From the NCBI RefSeq assembly GCF_004795035.1, contig NZ_SSBK01000004.1, positions 124,001-188,000 of the forward strand: 64,000 nt of DNA, written 5' to 3'. The stretch's first letter is position 1; the number at the start of each line of letters is the position of its first letter. Made by a program: the position numbers and the translations under genes. Positions 1 through 9,897 of this stretch are shown piece by piece. Below the pieces are notes generated by a model. The model was given only the letters and a program-made list of their open reading frames with translations, had not been told where the DNA came from and made no database searches. The stretch is from Streptomyces sp. A0958. Its GTDB lineage: Bacteria > Actinomycetota > Actinomycetes > Streptomycetales > Streptomycetaceae.

Positions 1-668
1 AAGACCAGGTAGAGCATCGACAGCGAGCTGTGGGTGGCCACCACCGTCCCCACGACCGCGACGACCAGCAGCGCCCCGGCCTCCGCCCACCGGTCCGAGA
101 GCCGGGGCATCCGCACCCGGCGCAGCACCAGCAGGACGGGGGTGACCACGAGCACCCCCATGGCGTCGCCGGCCCACCAGGCGGCCCAGACCGACCAGAA
201 GGCGCTGAGGGGCAGCTTCCCGTCCACCACGAGCATCAAGGTCCCCGCGGTCGCGCTGACCACCATGCCGGCCATCGCCCCGAGGAACACCAGGACGACA
301 CCGTCGCGCAGCCGGTCCAGCTCCTTGCGGAAACCGGCCCTGCGCAGCAGCAGGTACGCGCACAGCGGGGCGAGTGTGTTGCCCGCCACGACGGCCACGG
401 TGGACGGTGTCACCGCCCCGCCGAGCCCGGCGACGGCGAGCAGTGCGCCGAGCGCGATCCCCGGCCAGCTGCGCGGCCCCAGGCAGAGCAGGCAGCTCAG
501 GGCGATCCCGGTCGGCGGCCACAGCGGCGTGACCGTCGCACCGTGCACGGTCACCTGCCGCAGCAGCCCCACGCGGGCCGCCCCGTAGTAGACGGCGGCG
601 ACGACCAGGAGGCGCAGGGCCGCCATGACGTGCCGGCGGGTCTTCTCACTGCGGATCACGGTCCTCAT
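1..668 (-). CDS. MASE1-domain membrane sensor protein, N-terminal part (gene runs off left edge)
   Basis: The visible 222 residues form several hydrophobic segments typical of the MASE1 integral membrane sensory domain. They include a WPPTGIALS segment near residue 50, a WWAGDAMGVL segment near residue 165 and SLSMLYLVF at the window edge. In actinobacteria MASE1 domains usually precede PAS, GAF, SpoIIE-phosphatase or kinase domains, but that part lies outside the window. The start chosen is the ATG at 668, whose first residues are MRTVIRSEK. The gene lies 58 bp downstream of a SpoIIE phosphatase on the same strand, so the two probably share a transcript. The ligand is unknown. MASE1 assignment is fairly sure; the output domain cannot be seen. 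Confidence 0.75.
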   Translation of the reverse strand, partial: MRTVIRSEKTRRHVMAALRLLVVAAVYYGAARVGLLRQVTVHGATVTPLWPPTGIALSCLLCLGPRSWPGIALGALLAVAGLGGAVTPSTVAVVAGNTLAPLCAYLLLRRAGFRKELDRLRDGVVLVFLGAMAGMVVSATAGTLMLVVDGKLPLSAFWSVWAAWWAGDAMGVLVVTPVLLVLRRVRMPRLSDRWAEAGALLVVAVVGTVVATHSSLSMLYLV

Positions 669-726
669 CAGACACCGGCCCCGTGGCGGACGGCGGCGTG
701 ACACGCATGCGCGGCCGGTGGCCGCC

Positions 727-1557
727 TCACCCCGGGGCGGCCGCGACGTCCTCGTGCCGCAGGACGAGCACCGCGGCGTCGTCCTCGTGCCCGGTGCGCC
801 CGGCGGAGCCCAGGATCGCGTCGGCCAGCGCGTCCGCGTCGTCACCCACCCGGGAGCGCACCAGCCGCACCACCTCGTCCAGCCCTTCGTCCAGGGGGTA
901 GGACGGGCCCTCCACCACTCCGTCGGTCAGGAGCACGAACGCGCCGTCGGAGGTGAGCCGGCGGGTGGTGACCGGATACTCCACACCGGCCTGGACCCCC
1001 AGCGGCAGCCCGCCCTCGTCGCTCGTGGTGCCTGCCCGGCCGTCGGCGGTGGCCCACACCGCGGCCACATGACCGGCCCGGGCGCTCTGCAGTTCCCGGG
1101 TGTCCGGGTCGAGACGGACGAACGTGCAGGTGGCGAGCAGGCTGGAATCCGCGGCGAGCAGCAGGTCGTTGGTGCGGCGCACGACCTCGCCCGGATCGGC
1201 CGCGGCCACCGCGAGGGCGCGCATCGCGATGCGGATCTGGCCCATGAAGGCGGCCGCCTCGACGTCATGGCCCTGTACGTCGCCGATCGCGAAGGCGAGC
1301 GAACCGTCGGGGAGCACGAACCCGTCGTACCAGTCGCCGCCGATGTCCAGACCGTTGCGCGCGGGTGTGTACCGGGCGGCGGTGCGCAGGCCGGGCAGCG
1401 AGGGCAGACCTGGCGGCAGCATCTCCCGTTGCAGCGCCTCGGCCAGCTCCACCCGCGCCTGGTGCAGCTCCACCTCGCGGCGGGCCCGGGAGGTCAGGTC
1501 CTGGAGGGTGATGAGCAGCTCTTCGGCGCTGGCCGACCGGGGAGTACGCCGGTTCAT
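727..1557 (-). CDS. PP2C-family serine/threonine phosphatase (SpoIIE/RsbU type)
   Basis: This is a 276-residue soluble protein. Residues ~1-50 are a charged, probably coiled-coil lead-in (AEELLITLQDL, ALQREMLPP). The PP2C/SpoIIE catalytic domain follows, with GGDWYD near residue 80, IGDVQGHD near 100, LLTDGVVEG near 205 and DDAAVLVLR near the C-terminus. All expected metal-binding aspartates are present. The family dephosphorylates anti-anti-sigma factors of the STAS type, releasing a sigma factor by partner switching. The ATG at 1557 is preferred because a GGAG sits just upstream; longer upstream extensions are arginine/proline-rich and look non-coding. The next gene downstream on the same strand is the MASE1 sensor. 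The GHD in place of the usual GHG is a minor deviation. Confidence 0.85.
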   Translation of the reverse strand: MNRRTPRSASAEELLITLQDLTSRARREVELHQARVELAEALQREMLPPGLPSLPGLRTAARYTPARNGLDIGGDWYDGFVLPDGSLAFAIGDVQGHDVEAAAFMGQIRIAMRALAVAAADPGEVVRRTNDLLLAADSSLLATCTFVRLDPDTRELQSARAGHVAAVWATADGRAGTTSDEGGLPLGVQAGVEYPVTTRRLTSDGAFVLLTDGVVEGPSYPLDEGLDEVVRLVRSRVGDDADALADAILGSAGRTGHEDDAAVLVLRHEDVAAAPG

Positions 1558-1825
1558 GGGCCGCTCCGCAGGGCTGGGGGTGGTGAGCCGCACCCCGAAG
1601 TCGTCGGTCGGGGCGCACGAGCCGGGTCGAGGCGCGGGGGCCGATGCCGCCGGGCTGCCGCGGTCGTCGCTGGGTCCGCATCGCTCTGTCCGCATCCTAT
1701 TTCGGCGGGGGGCCGCGCGCAGGCCGGGGCGGCGGGCGGGCAGCGGCGGCCGGTTGGGGGGATGCTGGAGGCGGACCCGTGCGGCGGCCCGCGCCCGCCG
1801 GCCGGTGCGGGCCGGGAGGTATGCG

Positions 1826-2125
1826 ATGAACCGCACGCTGGAATGGACGGTGCGTGTCGAGCTGTCCGAGCAGGACGGGACGACCAGGGCCGAGGCGGTG
1901 CTGGACACGGGCTCGGCGAAACTCACCGGCCAGGGCATCGCCCGTTGCAGCCCGCAGGACCCGGACGTGCCCACCATCGGGGACGAGGTCGCGGCGAGCC
2001 GCGCGATGCACGATGTCGCCGGTCAGCTGATGAGCGTGGCCGACCGCGCGCTGGGCCAGGCAGGCGCGGGCCGCGCGGACGGCCCCGCGCAGCCGCCCTA
2101 CGCCTGGTCGGACGCCTCGGCCTGA
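1826..2125 (+). CDS. DUF1876 domain protein (small dsRBD-like)
   Basis: A 99-residue protein with the pattern of DUF1876, a small family with an alpha-beta fold resembling double-stranded-RNA-binding domains. It shows an N-terminal strand (LEWTVRVELSEQDG), the AEAVLDTG and LTGQGIARCSP segments, then IGDEVAASRAM and a helix ending ADRAL. GGGAGG lies 6 bases before the ATG. It is transcribed divergently from the SpoIIE phosphatase; the 268 bp between them should hold both promoters. Its biochemical role is not established. In streptomycetes such genes often appear in several copies near stress-response genes (family knowledge, not visible here). Confidence 0.8.
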   Translation: MNRTLEWTVRVELSEQDGTTRAEAVLDTGSAKLTGQGIARCSPQDPDVPTIGDEVAASRAMHDVAGQLMSVADRALGQAGAGRADGPAQPPYAWSDASA

Positions 2126-2221
2126 GCGCCGGGCCCGCCGCCGGCCGCGGAAGTCCCGTAGCGTGAGCGGACCAGCGGCAGGCGTGGCGCCGGCCGGCGG
2201 AGACGACCCCCGGGTGGCCCC

Positions 2222-2857
2222 ATGTGCTGGAGCGCGACCGCCGACCTGGTCGCCGGTACCGCGGTGGCCGCGATCGGCGTGGCCTGCGTGGCGCGTACGC
2301 GACGGGTCCGGGATCTGCCGCTCGCGGCCCTGCCCGTGGTCCTCGGGGCGCACCAGATCATCGAGTCCGCGGTCTGGCGCGCGGACGGCGGGGGCGGCCC
2401 GGCTACCGTGGCCTGGGCGGTCATCGCCCTGCCACTGCTGCCGCTGTGGGTGCCGCTCGGCGTACTGTCCGCCGCCCCTGCTCACGCCCGGCGACGCCTC
2501 GCCGCACCCGTGGCGGTCGGGGCGGCGACCTGCGCCGTCCTCGCGTACAGCCTGGCGACCCGGCCGGTGACCGCGCAGGTGCGCGGCCACACCCTCGGCT
2601 ATGCGCTGGACCTGCCGCATCCGCGCCTGCTGGTCGCGGGCTACCTGCTGGCCACCGTCGGCGCCCTGCTCCTGTCCGGCGACCGGCGGCTCGCCTGGCT
2701 CGGCGTGCTCGTCGCGGGCGGGGCGGCGGTGTGCGCGGCACTGTGGCGGCTGGAGTTCATCTCCACCTGGTGCGCGTTCGCCGCTGTGTGCTCGGTGGTC
2801 CTCCTCGGCTGGTCCGGCCGGCCCGACGCGTCCGCGCCGCGGAAACCGGCCCGGTAG
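2222..2857 (+). CDS. Integral membrane protein of the DUF6629 type
   Basis: A 211-residue protein starting MCWSATADLVAG, a start typical of a Streptomyces/actinobacterial membrane protein family (DUF6629). It contains about six hydrophobic segments (residues ~5-25, 33-50, 60-82, 98-115, 138-155, 160-205) and ends in a short basic tail. Residues such as HQIIESAVW near 45 are conserved in the family as I recall it. There is no signal peptide or enzymatic motif. Ninety-seven bp separate it from the DUF1876 gene, so co-transcription is possible. A 13-bp hairpin at 2956-2988 follows. Function is unknown. Confidence 0.75.
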   Translation: MCWSATADLVAGTAVAAIGVACVARTRRVRDLPLAALPVVLGAHQIIESAVWRADGGGGPATVAWAVIALPLLPLWVPLGVLSAAPAHARRRLAAPVAVGAATCAVLAYSLATRPVTAQVRGHTLGYALDLPHPRLLVAGYLLATVGALLLSGDRRLAWLGVLVAGGAAVCAALWRLEFISTWCAFAAVCSVVLLGWSGRPDASAPRKPAR

Positions 2858-3256
2858 GGGAGAGGCCCGCTCGCCGGCTGTTCGAGGGAACACCCGTGCC
2901 CTCTTCCGGCGGTAGCGGAACGGGCGTTCAGGTGCGGGGGCGGGCCGTTTGTTACGTACGCGGGGGCCCGCCCGCGGCCCCCGCGTACGAGGAGGGGACG
3001 GGGCCACCCGTGCGGACGCCCCTCTCGGCCCGGCGGCGTACGGCTGGTTGCGGCGGACGGGAACCGACAGGTACCCGCAGGTTTCCCTACATGCCGACTA
3101 CGGTCGCGTGTGACGGAAATGTCCGCACTTCGTAACACGCTCCGCCGCGGTCCCCACGCGGACCGTGACAGGTCCAAGGTATGGCTCCCGGCATCACGCC
3201 GGGACCGAACAACCGCCCGGACCCCACCGGCCCGGGCCTGCACCTGAGGGGTCTTC
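2858..3256. other. Intergenic region, 399 bp
   Basis: It holds the hairpin terminator at 2956-2988, then a region of lower G+C content around 3050-3140 that may carry the promoter of the lamin-tail gene. A good ribosome-binding sequence (GAGGGG) lies immediately before the ATG at 3257. No convincing gene is seen on either strand. Confidence 0.5.
2956..2988 (+). terminator. Hairpin terminator after the DUF6629 gene
   Basis: The arms GTACGCGGGGGCC (2956-2968) and its perfect complement (2976-2988) form a 13-bp stem with a 7-base loop. There is no U-run, as is usual in streptomycetes. Confidence 0.65.
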
Positions 3257-3722
3257 ATGTCCCGTTTCGCACGGCGGATCACCGCCGCCGCTCTCGCTTC
3301 CGGCGCACTGGGCCGCCGCCGCGCTCCCGGCGGCCGCCGACGGCCACGGCCGCGGTCACGCCCCGCGCCCCACCGTCGTCCTGGGCAAGATCCAGTACGA
3401 CAGCCCCGGTCGTGACAACGGCTCGAACCGGAGCCTGAACGCCGAGTGGGTCACCGTCACGAACACCGGCCGGCAGGCCGTGAACCTGCGCGGCTGGACG
3501 CTCAGCGACGAGAGCCACCGCACCTACCGCTTCGACCTGCGGCTGGCCGGCCGCTCCTCGGTGCGGGTGCACACCGGCGTCGGCCGCGACACCCGCCACG
3601 ACGTCTACCAGGACCTGCGCCGCTACGTCTGGGACAACAGCGACACGGCGACCCTGCGGGACGCGCACGGCCACAAGGTCGACTCCAAGTCCTGGGGCCA
3701 CCACCACGGCCCCCGTCGCTGA
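3257..3722 (+). pseudogene. Secreted lamin-tail-domain (LTD) protein, with a one-base frameshift in the signal peptide
   Basis: The ATG at 3257, preceded by GAGGGG, opens a classical signal peptide (MSRFARRITAAALASGAL). The frame then breaks at the GGG of 3310-3312. Removing one G gives a continuous signal peptide ending LAAAALPAAADG and joins it to a clean lamin-tail domain ending at 3722. The mature part (about 130 residues) has the LTD pattern: VVLGKIQYDSPG, AEWVTVTN, LRGWTLSDES, VYQDLRRYVW, DNSDTATLRDAHG. Bacterial LTD proteins are extracellular and occur alone or fused to nucleases; their role is poorly known. Either this is a sequencing error, a phase-variable G-run or a disrupted gene. 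Without correction the mature domain would have no export signal. Confidence 0.7.
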
Positions 3723-3805
3723 CCTGACAGTGCCGGCCGCCCGAACCAGGGGCCGCCACCGGTGACCCGACCCGCGGCGCACCCCGGCCCACCAGGCCGC
3801 GGTGC

Positions 3806-3828
3806 GCCGCACCCGTGTCGGGTGCGGC
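3806..3828 (+). terminator. Hairpin between convergent genes
   Basis: A perfect 10-bp stem GCCGCACCCG / CGGGTGCGGC with loop TGT sits between the LTD gene and the convergent SpoIIE gene. A second, 9-bp hairpin follows at 3869-3891. Together they probably end transcription from both sides. Confidence 0.6.
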
Positions 3829-3916
3829 CGGCCGCGGGAGGTGTCCGTGCGCCTGCGCCCATACTCCGTCCGCCCGCGCCGTGCGGGCGGAGCCGGCCCC
3901 TGGTGGTGCCGGGCCG

Positions 3917-5992
3917 TCAGGCCCCTTCGCCCGCCGGGATCTCCTGCTCGGTCCACAGCGCCTTGCCGTCGGTGCTGTAGCGGGTGCCCCAGTGGTTGGC
4001 GAGCTGCGAGACGATGAACAGGCCGCGCCCGCCCTCGTCGATCGTGCGTGCGTGGCGCAGGTGCGGGGCCACCGGGCTGGTGTCGTGGACCTCGCAGGTG
4101 AGAGTGCGCTCCAGCATGACCCGCAGTTGCAGCGGCGGTGTGCCGTAGCGGACGGCGTTGGTGATCAGCTCGCTCACGATCAGTTCGGTCGCCTCGATGG
4201 TGTCCTCGTCCAGGTTCCAGCCCTCCAGCCGGTCCCGGACCAGGGTGCGGGCGACGGCCGGCGTGGTCCGGTCGTGGGCCAGTTCCCAGGTCGCCACCCG
4301 CTCCGGCGGCACCACACCGGTCCGGGCGAGCAGCAGCGCGGCCCCGTCCGGGTCGGCCTCGGCCGGCAGGTTGTACACGATGGCGTCGCACAGCTCCCGC
4401 AGCGGGCGGTCGGGGAAGGCCAGGGCGTCCTGAGCCCGCTCCACCGACGGCTCGTCGCACAGCAGCGACCCCGTGAGGAACGCCAGCACGCTGCCCTCGT
4501 CCAGCTGGACCGAGCCGGTCGCGAAGGGCGCGCTGTCCTCGGAGAAGAGCGCGGGCCCCTCCGGGACGTCCAGGGCGAGCGGGCTGCCGTCGGGGGCGAC
4601 GACGACCGGTGCGGGATGTCCGGCCCGCGCCAGCGTGCAGACCCGGGTGAACGGGTCGTAGACCGCGTACAGGCACGTCGCGGTCAGCGGCTGGCGGTGC
4701 AGCGAGTCGCCGGGCGGCAGCGACCGGCGCTCCTCCACCAGCCGGTCGGCCGTGTCGTTGAGCCGGGCCAGCACTTCGTCGGGTTCCAGGTCGAGACCCG
4801 CCAGCGCGTGGATGACGGTGCGCAACTGGCCCATGGTGATGGCGGTCTGCAGCCCGTGCCCGGCCACGTTGCCGATGATCAGCGCGGTGCGCGCGCCGGA
4901 GAGCCCGATGGTGTCGAACCAGCAGCCGCTGTTGCGTCCCGGCAGCAGGACGTGCGCGGTCTCGATGGCGACCCGGGCGCCGTCGCGCTGGGGCAGGAGC
5001 CGGCGCTGGACGGTCGAGGCGATCACGTGCTCGCGGGCGTAGCGCAGCGCGTTCTCGATGCTCAGGGCCGCGTGGGCGGCCGCGGTCAGCGCGAGGGTGA
5101 GGTCGTGCTCGTTGTACGGGTCGCCCCGGCGCCGGTACAGGCTCAGCAGGCCGAGCACGGCGCCGTGCAGCTTCAGCGGGGCCACGATCAGGGAACGCGC
5201 GCCGGTCTCCTCGACCGTCCGCCGGGTGGCCGGGTCCGCGTCCAGCCACGGGGTGTCCGGGCCCAGCTCGACGATCCGGGACCGCAGATCGGTGACGGCG
5301 AGGGCGAACGGGGTGGCCTCGGGCAGCCGGCGCAACTCACCGACCAGGTTGTCCGCGTTCGTCCCCGTCCCGCGCACGGCGGCCCGGCGCAGCGGGACAT
5401 CCCGACGCAGCGGGCTGAGCGGCGGATCGGCGCCGCGCAGCACCTCGTCCACCACCTCGACCACGGCCAGGTCGGCGAACTCGGGCACCAGCGCCGAGAC
5501 GAGCCCCTCGCAGGTCGCCGCCACATCGAGGGAGTGGCCCACCCCTCTGCGTACGGCCGCGAGCACGTCCACCCGGACGTGCGCCTTCTCCCGTTCGTTG
5601 ACGTCGACCACGGCCGCCAGCACGCCGAGCGGCCGCCCGTCGGAGGCGTCCAGGCGGTGCAGGGTGACCGTCAGGCTGCGGGAGGGGCCCGAGGACTGCG
5701 CGAGGCGGCCCCGGATGACGTGGTCGAGCACGGGCGCGCCGGTCTTCAGCACCTGGCGAAGCATCCGGTCGGCCGCCTCGGGATCGTCCAGGTGGTACGC
5801 CTCGGTGAAGTGCAGGCCCACGATCCGCTCGGCATTCGCCGCCTCGGTCAGGGTGTTGACGCGCACCACCCGCAGATCCGTGTCCAGGACGTGCAGACCG
5901 ACCGCGGACTGGCTGAAGAGGGTGTCCAGGAGCGCCCCCGCCATGCCGTCGTCCGCGACCGCACCGGGGGCCGTTGTACCGGTGTCCGACAC
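3917..5992 (-). CDS. Multidomain regulator: PAS - GAF - SpoIIE-like (degenerate PP2C) - HATPase_c
   Basis: 691 residues. A PAS domain (~15-125; FSQSAVGLHVLDTDLRVV), a GAF domain (~150-320; SLIVAPLKLHGAVLGLLSLYR), a SpoIIE-like domain (~335-545) and a C-terminal histidine-kinase-like ATPase of the RsbW type (~560-685; LIVSELITNAVRYGT, DEGGRGLFIVSQLA). This layout belongs to the large actinobacterial group that couples sensing to sigma-factor partner switching. In the SpoIIE-like part the usual GGDW is SGCW (C357), the core IGDV is IGNV (N375), and the metal-binding TDG is TGS (G508). Phosphatase activity is therefore doubtful, while the ATPase/anti-sigma kinase module looks intact. It is read alone and converges with the LTD gene. 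Confidence 0.85.
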   Translation of the reverse strand: MSDTGTTAPGAVADDGMAGALLDTLFSQSAVGLHVLDTDLRVVRVNTLTEAANAERIVGLHFTEAYHLDDPEAADRMLRQVLKTGAPVLDHVIRGRLAQSSGPSRSLTVTLHRLDASDGRPLGVLAAVVDVNEREKAHVRVDVLAAVRRGVGHSLDVAATCEGLVSALVPEFADLAVVEVVDEVLRGADPPLSPLRRDVPLRRAAVRGTGTNADNLVGELRRLPEATPFALAVTDLRSRIVELGPDTPWLDADPATRRTVEETGARSLIVAPLKLHGAVLGLLSLYRRRGDPYNEHDLTLALTAAAHAALSIENALRYAREHVIASTVQRRLLPQRDGARVAIETAHVLLPGRNSGCWFDTIGLSGARTALIIGNVAGHGLQTAITMGQLRTVIHALAGLDLEPDEVLARLNDTADRLVEERRSLPPGDSLHRQPLTATCLYAVYDPFTRVCTLARAGHPAPVVVAPDGSPLALDVPEGPALFSEDSAPFATGSVQLDEGSVLAFLTGSLLCDEPSVERAQDALAFPDRPLRELCDAIVYNLPAEADPDGAALLLARTGVVPPERVATWELAHDRTTPAVARTLVRDRLEGWNLDEDTIEATELIVSELITNAVRYGTPPLQLRVMLERTLTCEVHDTSPVAPHLRHARTIDEGGRGLFIVSQLANHWGTRYSTDGKALWTEQEIPAGEGA

Positions 5993-6404
5993 GTCGCACC
6001 CCCAACAGGCTCCGCCACCCCTGACGATCGGCAGCTCTGCGGACAGCCTGCGGGACTCCGGGTCCGGCCCGCCACCGCGCTGCGGCGAACGGGTGAGACG
6101 GTGGCCGTACGGGACGGCGGGCGGCGGCAGCCCTTCCGGGACCGGCCGTCACTGGTCATGGCCGCGGCCACTACACGCGTACGGTCGTCGCCGCTGGGAC
6201 TGGCGCGGCGGGGCCCTCACCCGGCGCCGGACCTTCGGCGCCAGCAGCTCGACCAACACCGGCCGCGGCTACGACGGCCGGGGCAACCACCAGCGGGCAG
6301 TCCGGTGATCTCCGGCGACCGCTCCGAGTCCCACGGTGTCGACGCCCTGACCGGGCGCCCGCCCCTCCCGGCGCACCGGTGCCGGGAGGGGCGGGCCCGC
6401 CGGA
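5993..6404. other. Intergenic region, 412 bp
   Basis: It contains the upstream region of the SpoIIE-like regulator on the right-hand side of that gene, and the strong terminator of the phosphoglucomutase gene at 6357-6396. Arginine/glycine-rich readings on both strands lack ribosome-binding sites and recognisable domains. I see no gene here. Confidence 0.5.
6357..6396 (-). terminator. Hairpin terminator of pgm
   Basis: A perfect 16-bp G+C-only stem (6357-6372 with 6381-6396) and an 8-base loop begin 9 bp beyond the pgm stop codon. Confidence 0.8.
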
Positions 6405-8045
<1,641 letters not shown>

Positions 8046-8091
8046 CTGCCACTCCTCCGTATCGGTCGGTCGGTGCGATCTGCCCGTGCGG

Positions 8092-8826
8092 TCATTTTCG
8101 CCGGTCGTGGCCGTGGACGGGTGCCCGCCCCGCCGTGCCGACGGCGACCGCCGCCGCGTACCCGGCGGGGACGGCGACATCCGTGACGTCCCAGCCCGGC
8201 GGGCCCAGGGGGCGCGGGCCGGTGCCCACGTGCTCGCGGTACAGGCCGCCCGCCAGGCCGACGCCCTCACCCTTGAGGTACGCCTCCTTGCGGGTCCACA
8301 CCCGGGCGAAGGCGGCGGGCCGTTCCGCCTCCGGCAGTGCGGCCAGCTCCTCGGCCTCGGCCGGATGCAGCTGCCCGGTGATCTCGGCCACGATCCTGGC
8401 CTCGGGGACGTGTTCGACGTCCACCCCGACCGGTGCGTCCGCGAAGGCCAGCAGGGCGACGCCCCGGGTGTGCGAGAGCGAGAAGTGCACCCCGCCGCCG
8501 GTCGCGGGCCGGCCGTGCGGGCCGCCGCAGGTCGGGCAGGGCTCCCGCGTCAGCCGCACCGCCGCCGGGGCGACCCCTTGCAGCACGCCGAGGAGCACGC
8601 GCAGCGCCACATGCGCGGCCGTGTAGCAGTCGCGGTCGGGCTGGAAGACCAGCCTCTCCGCCCGGGCGAGCTCCGAGTCGTCGAGGACACCGGGAGCCAG
8701 CCGCCGGGCCGCCCCGACGGACCGGTCCGTGTCCACGAGCCACAGGGAGGGGACGCCGGGCCGCCAGGACGGGGCGGGCCCCCGGTAGCCGTCCTCGGTC
8801 AGTGCGAACTCGTGGGGCTGGTACAC
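8092..8826 (-). CDS. 4'-phosphopantetheinyl transferase (Sfp type)
   Basis: A 244-residue enzyme that moves 4'-phosphopantetheine from CoA to a serine of carrier proteins. It has the Sfp-type motifs: HFSLSHTRG near 130, the Mg-binding GVDVEHV near 148, and [16 protein letters not shown] near 190. The length (about 240) marks the two-lobed Sfp/Sfp-like class that serves secondary metabolism, not the short AcpS type. It sits upstream of pgm on the minus strand. A carrier protein that could be a client is encoded 17 kb away at 26382; that link is inference only. The CPTCGG pair of cysteines near residue 100 is a feature of one actinobacterial subgroup. Confidence 0.92.
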   Translation of the reverse strand: MYQPHEFALTEDGYRGPAPSWRPGVPSLWLVDTDRSVGAARRLAPGVLDDSELARAERLVFQPDRDCYTAAHVALRVLLGVLQGVAPAAVRLTREPCPTCGGPHGRPATGGGVHFSLSHTRGVALLAFADAPVGVDVEHVPEARIVAEITGQLHPAEAEELAALPEAERPAAFARVWTRKEAYLKGEGVGLAGGLYREHVGTGPRPLGPPGWDVTDVAVPAGYAAAVAVGTAGRAPVHGHDRRK

Positions 8827-8987
8827 CGTTACGTCGTTTCCTCGGCAGGGGGCGGGCGCCGTGAGCGGACAGCGACGGCGGCGGGGCGCTCTTATCCTAT
8901 GGAGGTCCGGACCGCGCCCGACGTATGTTCGATCACCGTGTGGCCGACCTCCCCCCAGGTCGTGGCCCTTCGGACAGGAGACAACGC

Positions 8988-9470
8988 ATGTCGTCGGTCA
9001 GCCGCCCCGTCCTGCTGCGGGAGGCCCGCGCGGAGGACGCCGTCCCCCTCACCCGCCTCTTCCTCGCCTCCCGCGCCGCCGCCATGCCGTATCTGGCGCG
9101 GGTGCACAGCGACGAGGCGACCCTCGCCTGGATGACCCATGTGGTGCTGCCCGGCACCGATGTCCGGGTGGCCGAGATCCCCGAGGACGGGGGTGGGGCG
9201 CAGGTGGCCGGTTTCGTCTCGCTCGACGGCACGGAGCTGGAGCACCTCTACATCGCCCCCGGTCTGCGACGCCGTGGCATCGGCTCGCTCCTGCTGGACG
9301 CGGCCAAGCGGAGCGGCCCCGAGGAGCTCACCCTGTACACCTTCCGGCGCAACACGGGCGCCCGGGCCTTCTACGAGCGCCACGGGTTCACCGCGGTGGC
9401 GTTCGACGACGGCAGCCGCAACGAGGAGAAGGAACCGGACGTGCGCTACCGGTGGCGTCGCTCCGGGTGA
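8988..9470 (+). CDS. GNAT-family N-acetyltransferase
   Basis: 160 residues with the GNAT fold: strand VLLREARAEDAVPLTRLF, then the acetyl-CoA-binding motif A (LEHLYIAPGLRRRGIGSLLLDAA, with the RRxGIG pyrophosphate loop) near 85-105, and the C-terminal NTGARAFYERHGF motif B. ACAGGAG lies 7 bases before the ATG. The substrate is not predictable. It is divergent from the phosphopantetheinyl transferase gene and followed by a strong hairpin at 9510-9551. Confidence 0.85.
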   Translation: MSSVSRPVLLREARAEDAVPLTRLFLASRAAAMPYLARVHSDEATLAWMTHVVLPGTDVRVAEIPEDGGGAQVAGFVSLDGTELEHLYIAPGLRRRGIGSLLLDAAKRSGPEELTLYTFRRNTGARAFYERHGFTAVAFDDGSRNEEKEPDVRYRWRRSG

Positions 9471-9509
9471 GCCCTTCCGGCTGAGCCGAAGCGCGCCACG
9501 GAACGGAAG

Positions 9510-9551
9510 GACGAAGGGCGGGGTCCGCAGTCGTGGGCCCCGCCCTTCGTC
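9510..9551 (+). terminator. Hairpin terminator after the acetyltransferase gene
   Basis: A perfect 14-bp stem, GACGAAGGGCGGGG with its complement, and a 14-base loop, 40 bp after the stop codon. Confidence 0.75.
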
Positions 9552-9615
9552 GTGCCCGCACCGTCCGCTCCCCGCCCCTTGCGACCACCCCTCTCAACTG
9601 GCACCTTTCAGCGGC

Positions 9616-9631
9616 TTGCGTAGCTGCGCAA
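9616..9631. promoter_or_regulatory. LacI-family-type operator upstream of the glucanase gene
   Basis: TTGCGTAGCTGCGCAA is a 16-bp palindrome with one mismatched pair and a centred AGCT. Sugar-responsive LacI-family repressors of actinobacteria bind palindromes of this shape. No regulator gene is present in the neighbourhood, so the repressor would act in trans. Binding is inferred. Confidence 0.45.
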
Positions 9632-9897
9632 ATTCCTTGCGGGAACCGGACGTTGCCGCTTGCGTGGGCGACGTGTCACCAAATGCCCCTGTTGTCAGGC
9701 GGGTTGACCCGGGCGATGTGGGCGCGTCCGGTTGCCTTCTTCTGCCGGAACGGTGGACTCCCCGTCAATTCTCTGCAACTCTCTGACCGCAAAACGCAAA
9801 AGGTCATCCTGTCGGTGCAGGAATTCATGTACTGGCAGGTTCGCAGATTGAGCCGCGCCTCGGCCGCCCCTGCGCCGAGGCCGCAGATCGGGGACAC

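Larger units (their letters stand above)
9471..9897. other. Intergenic region, 427 bp: terminator plus regulated promoter of the glucanase gene
   Basis: From left to right it holds the hairpin terminator (9510-9551), a palindrome of LacI-operator type (9616-9631), a repeated TTGCG word (9636, 9659), and a less G+C-rich stretch from 9740 to 9840. The last contains TGACC at 9784 and its complement GGTCA at 9802. The promoter of the GH87 gene must lie here. An open frame across 9533-9901 has poor codon bias and no ribosome-binding site, so I do not count it as a gene. Confidence 0.6.
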
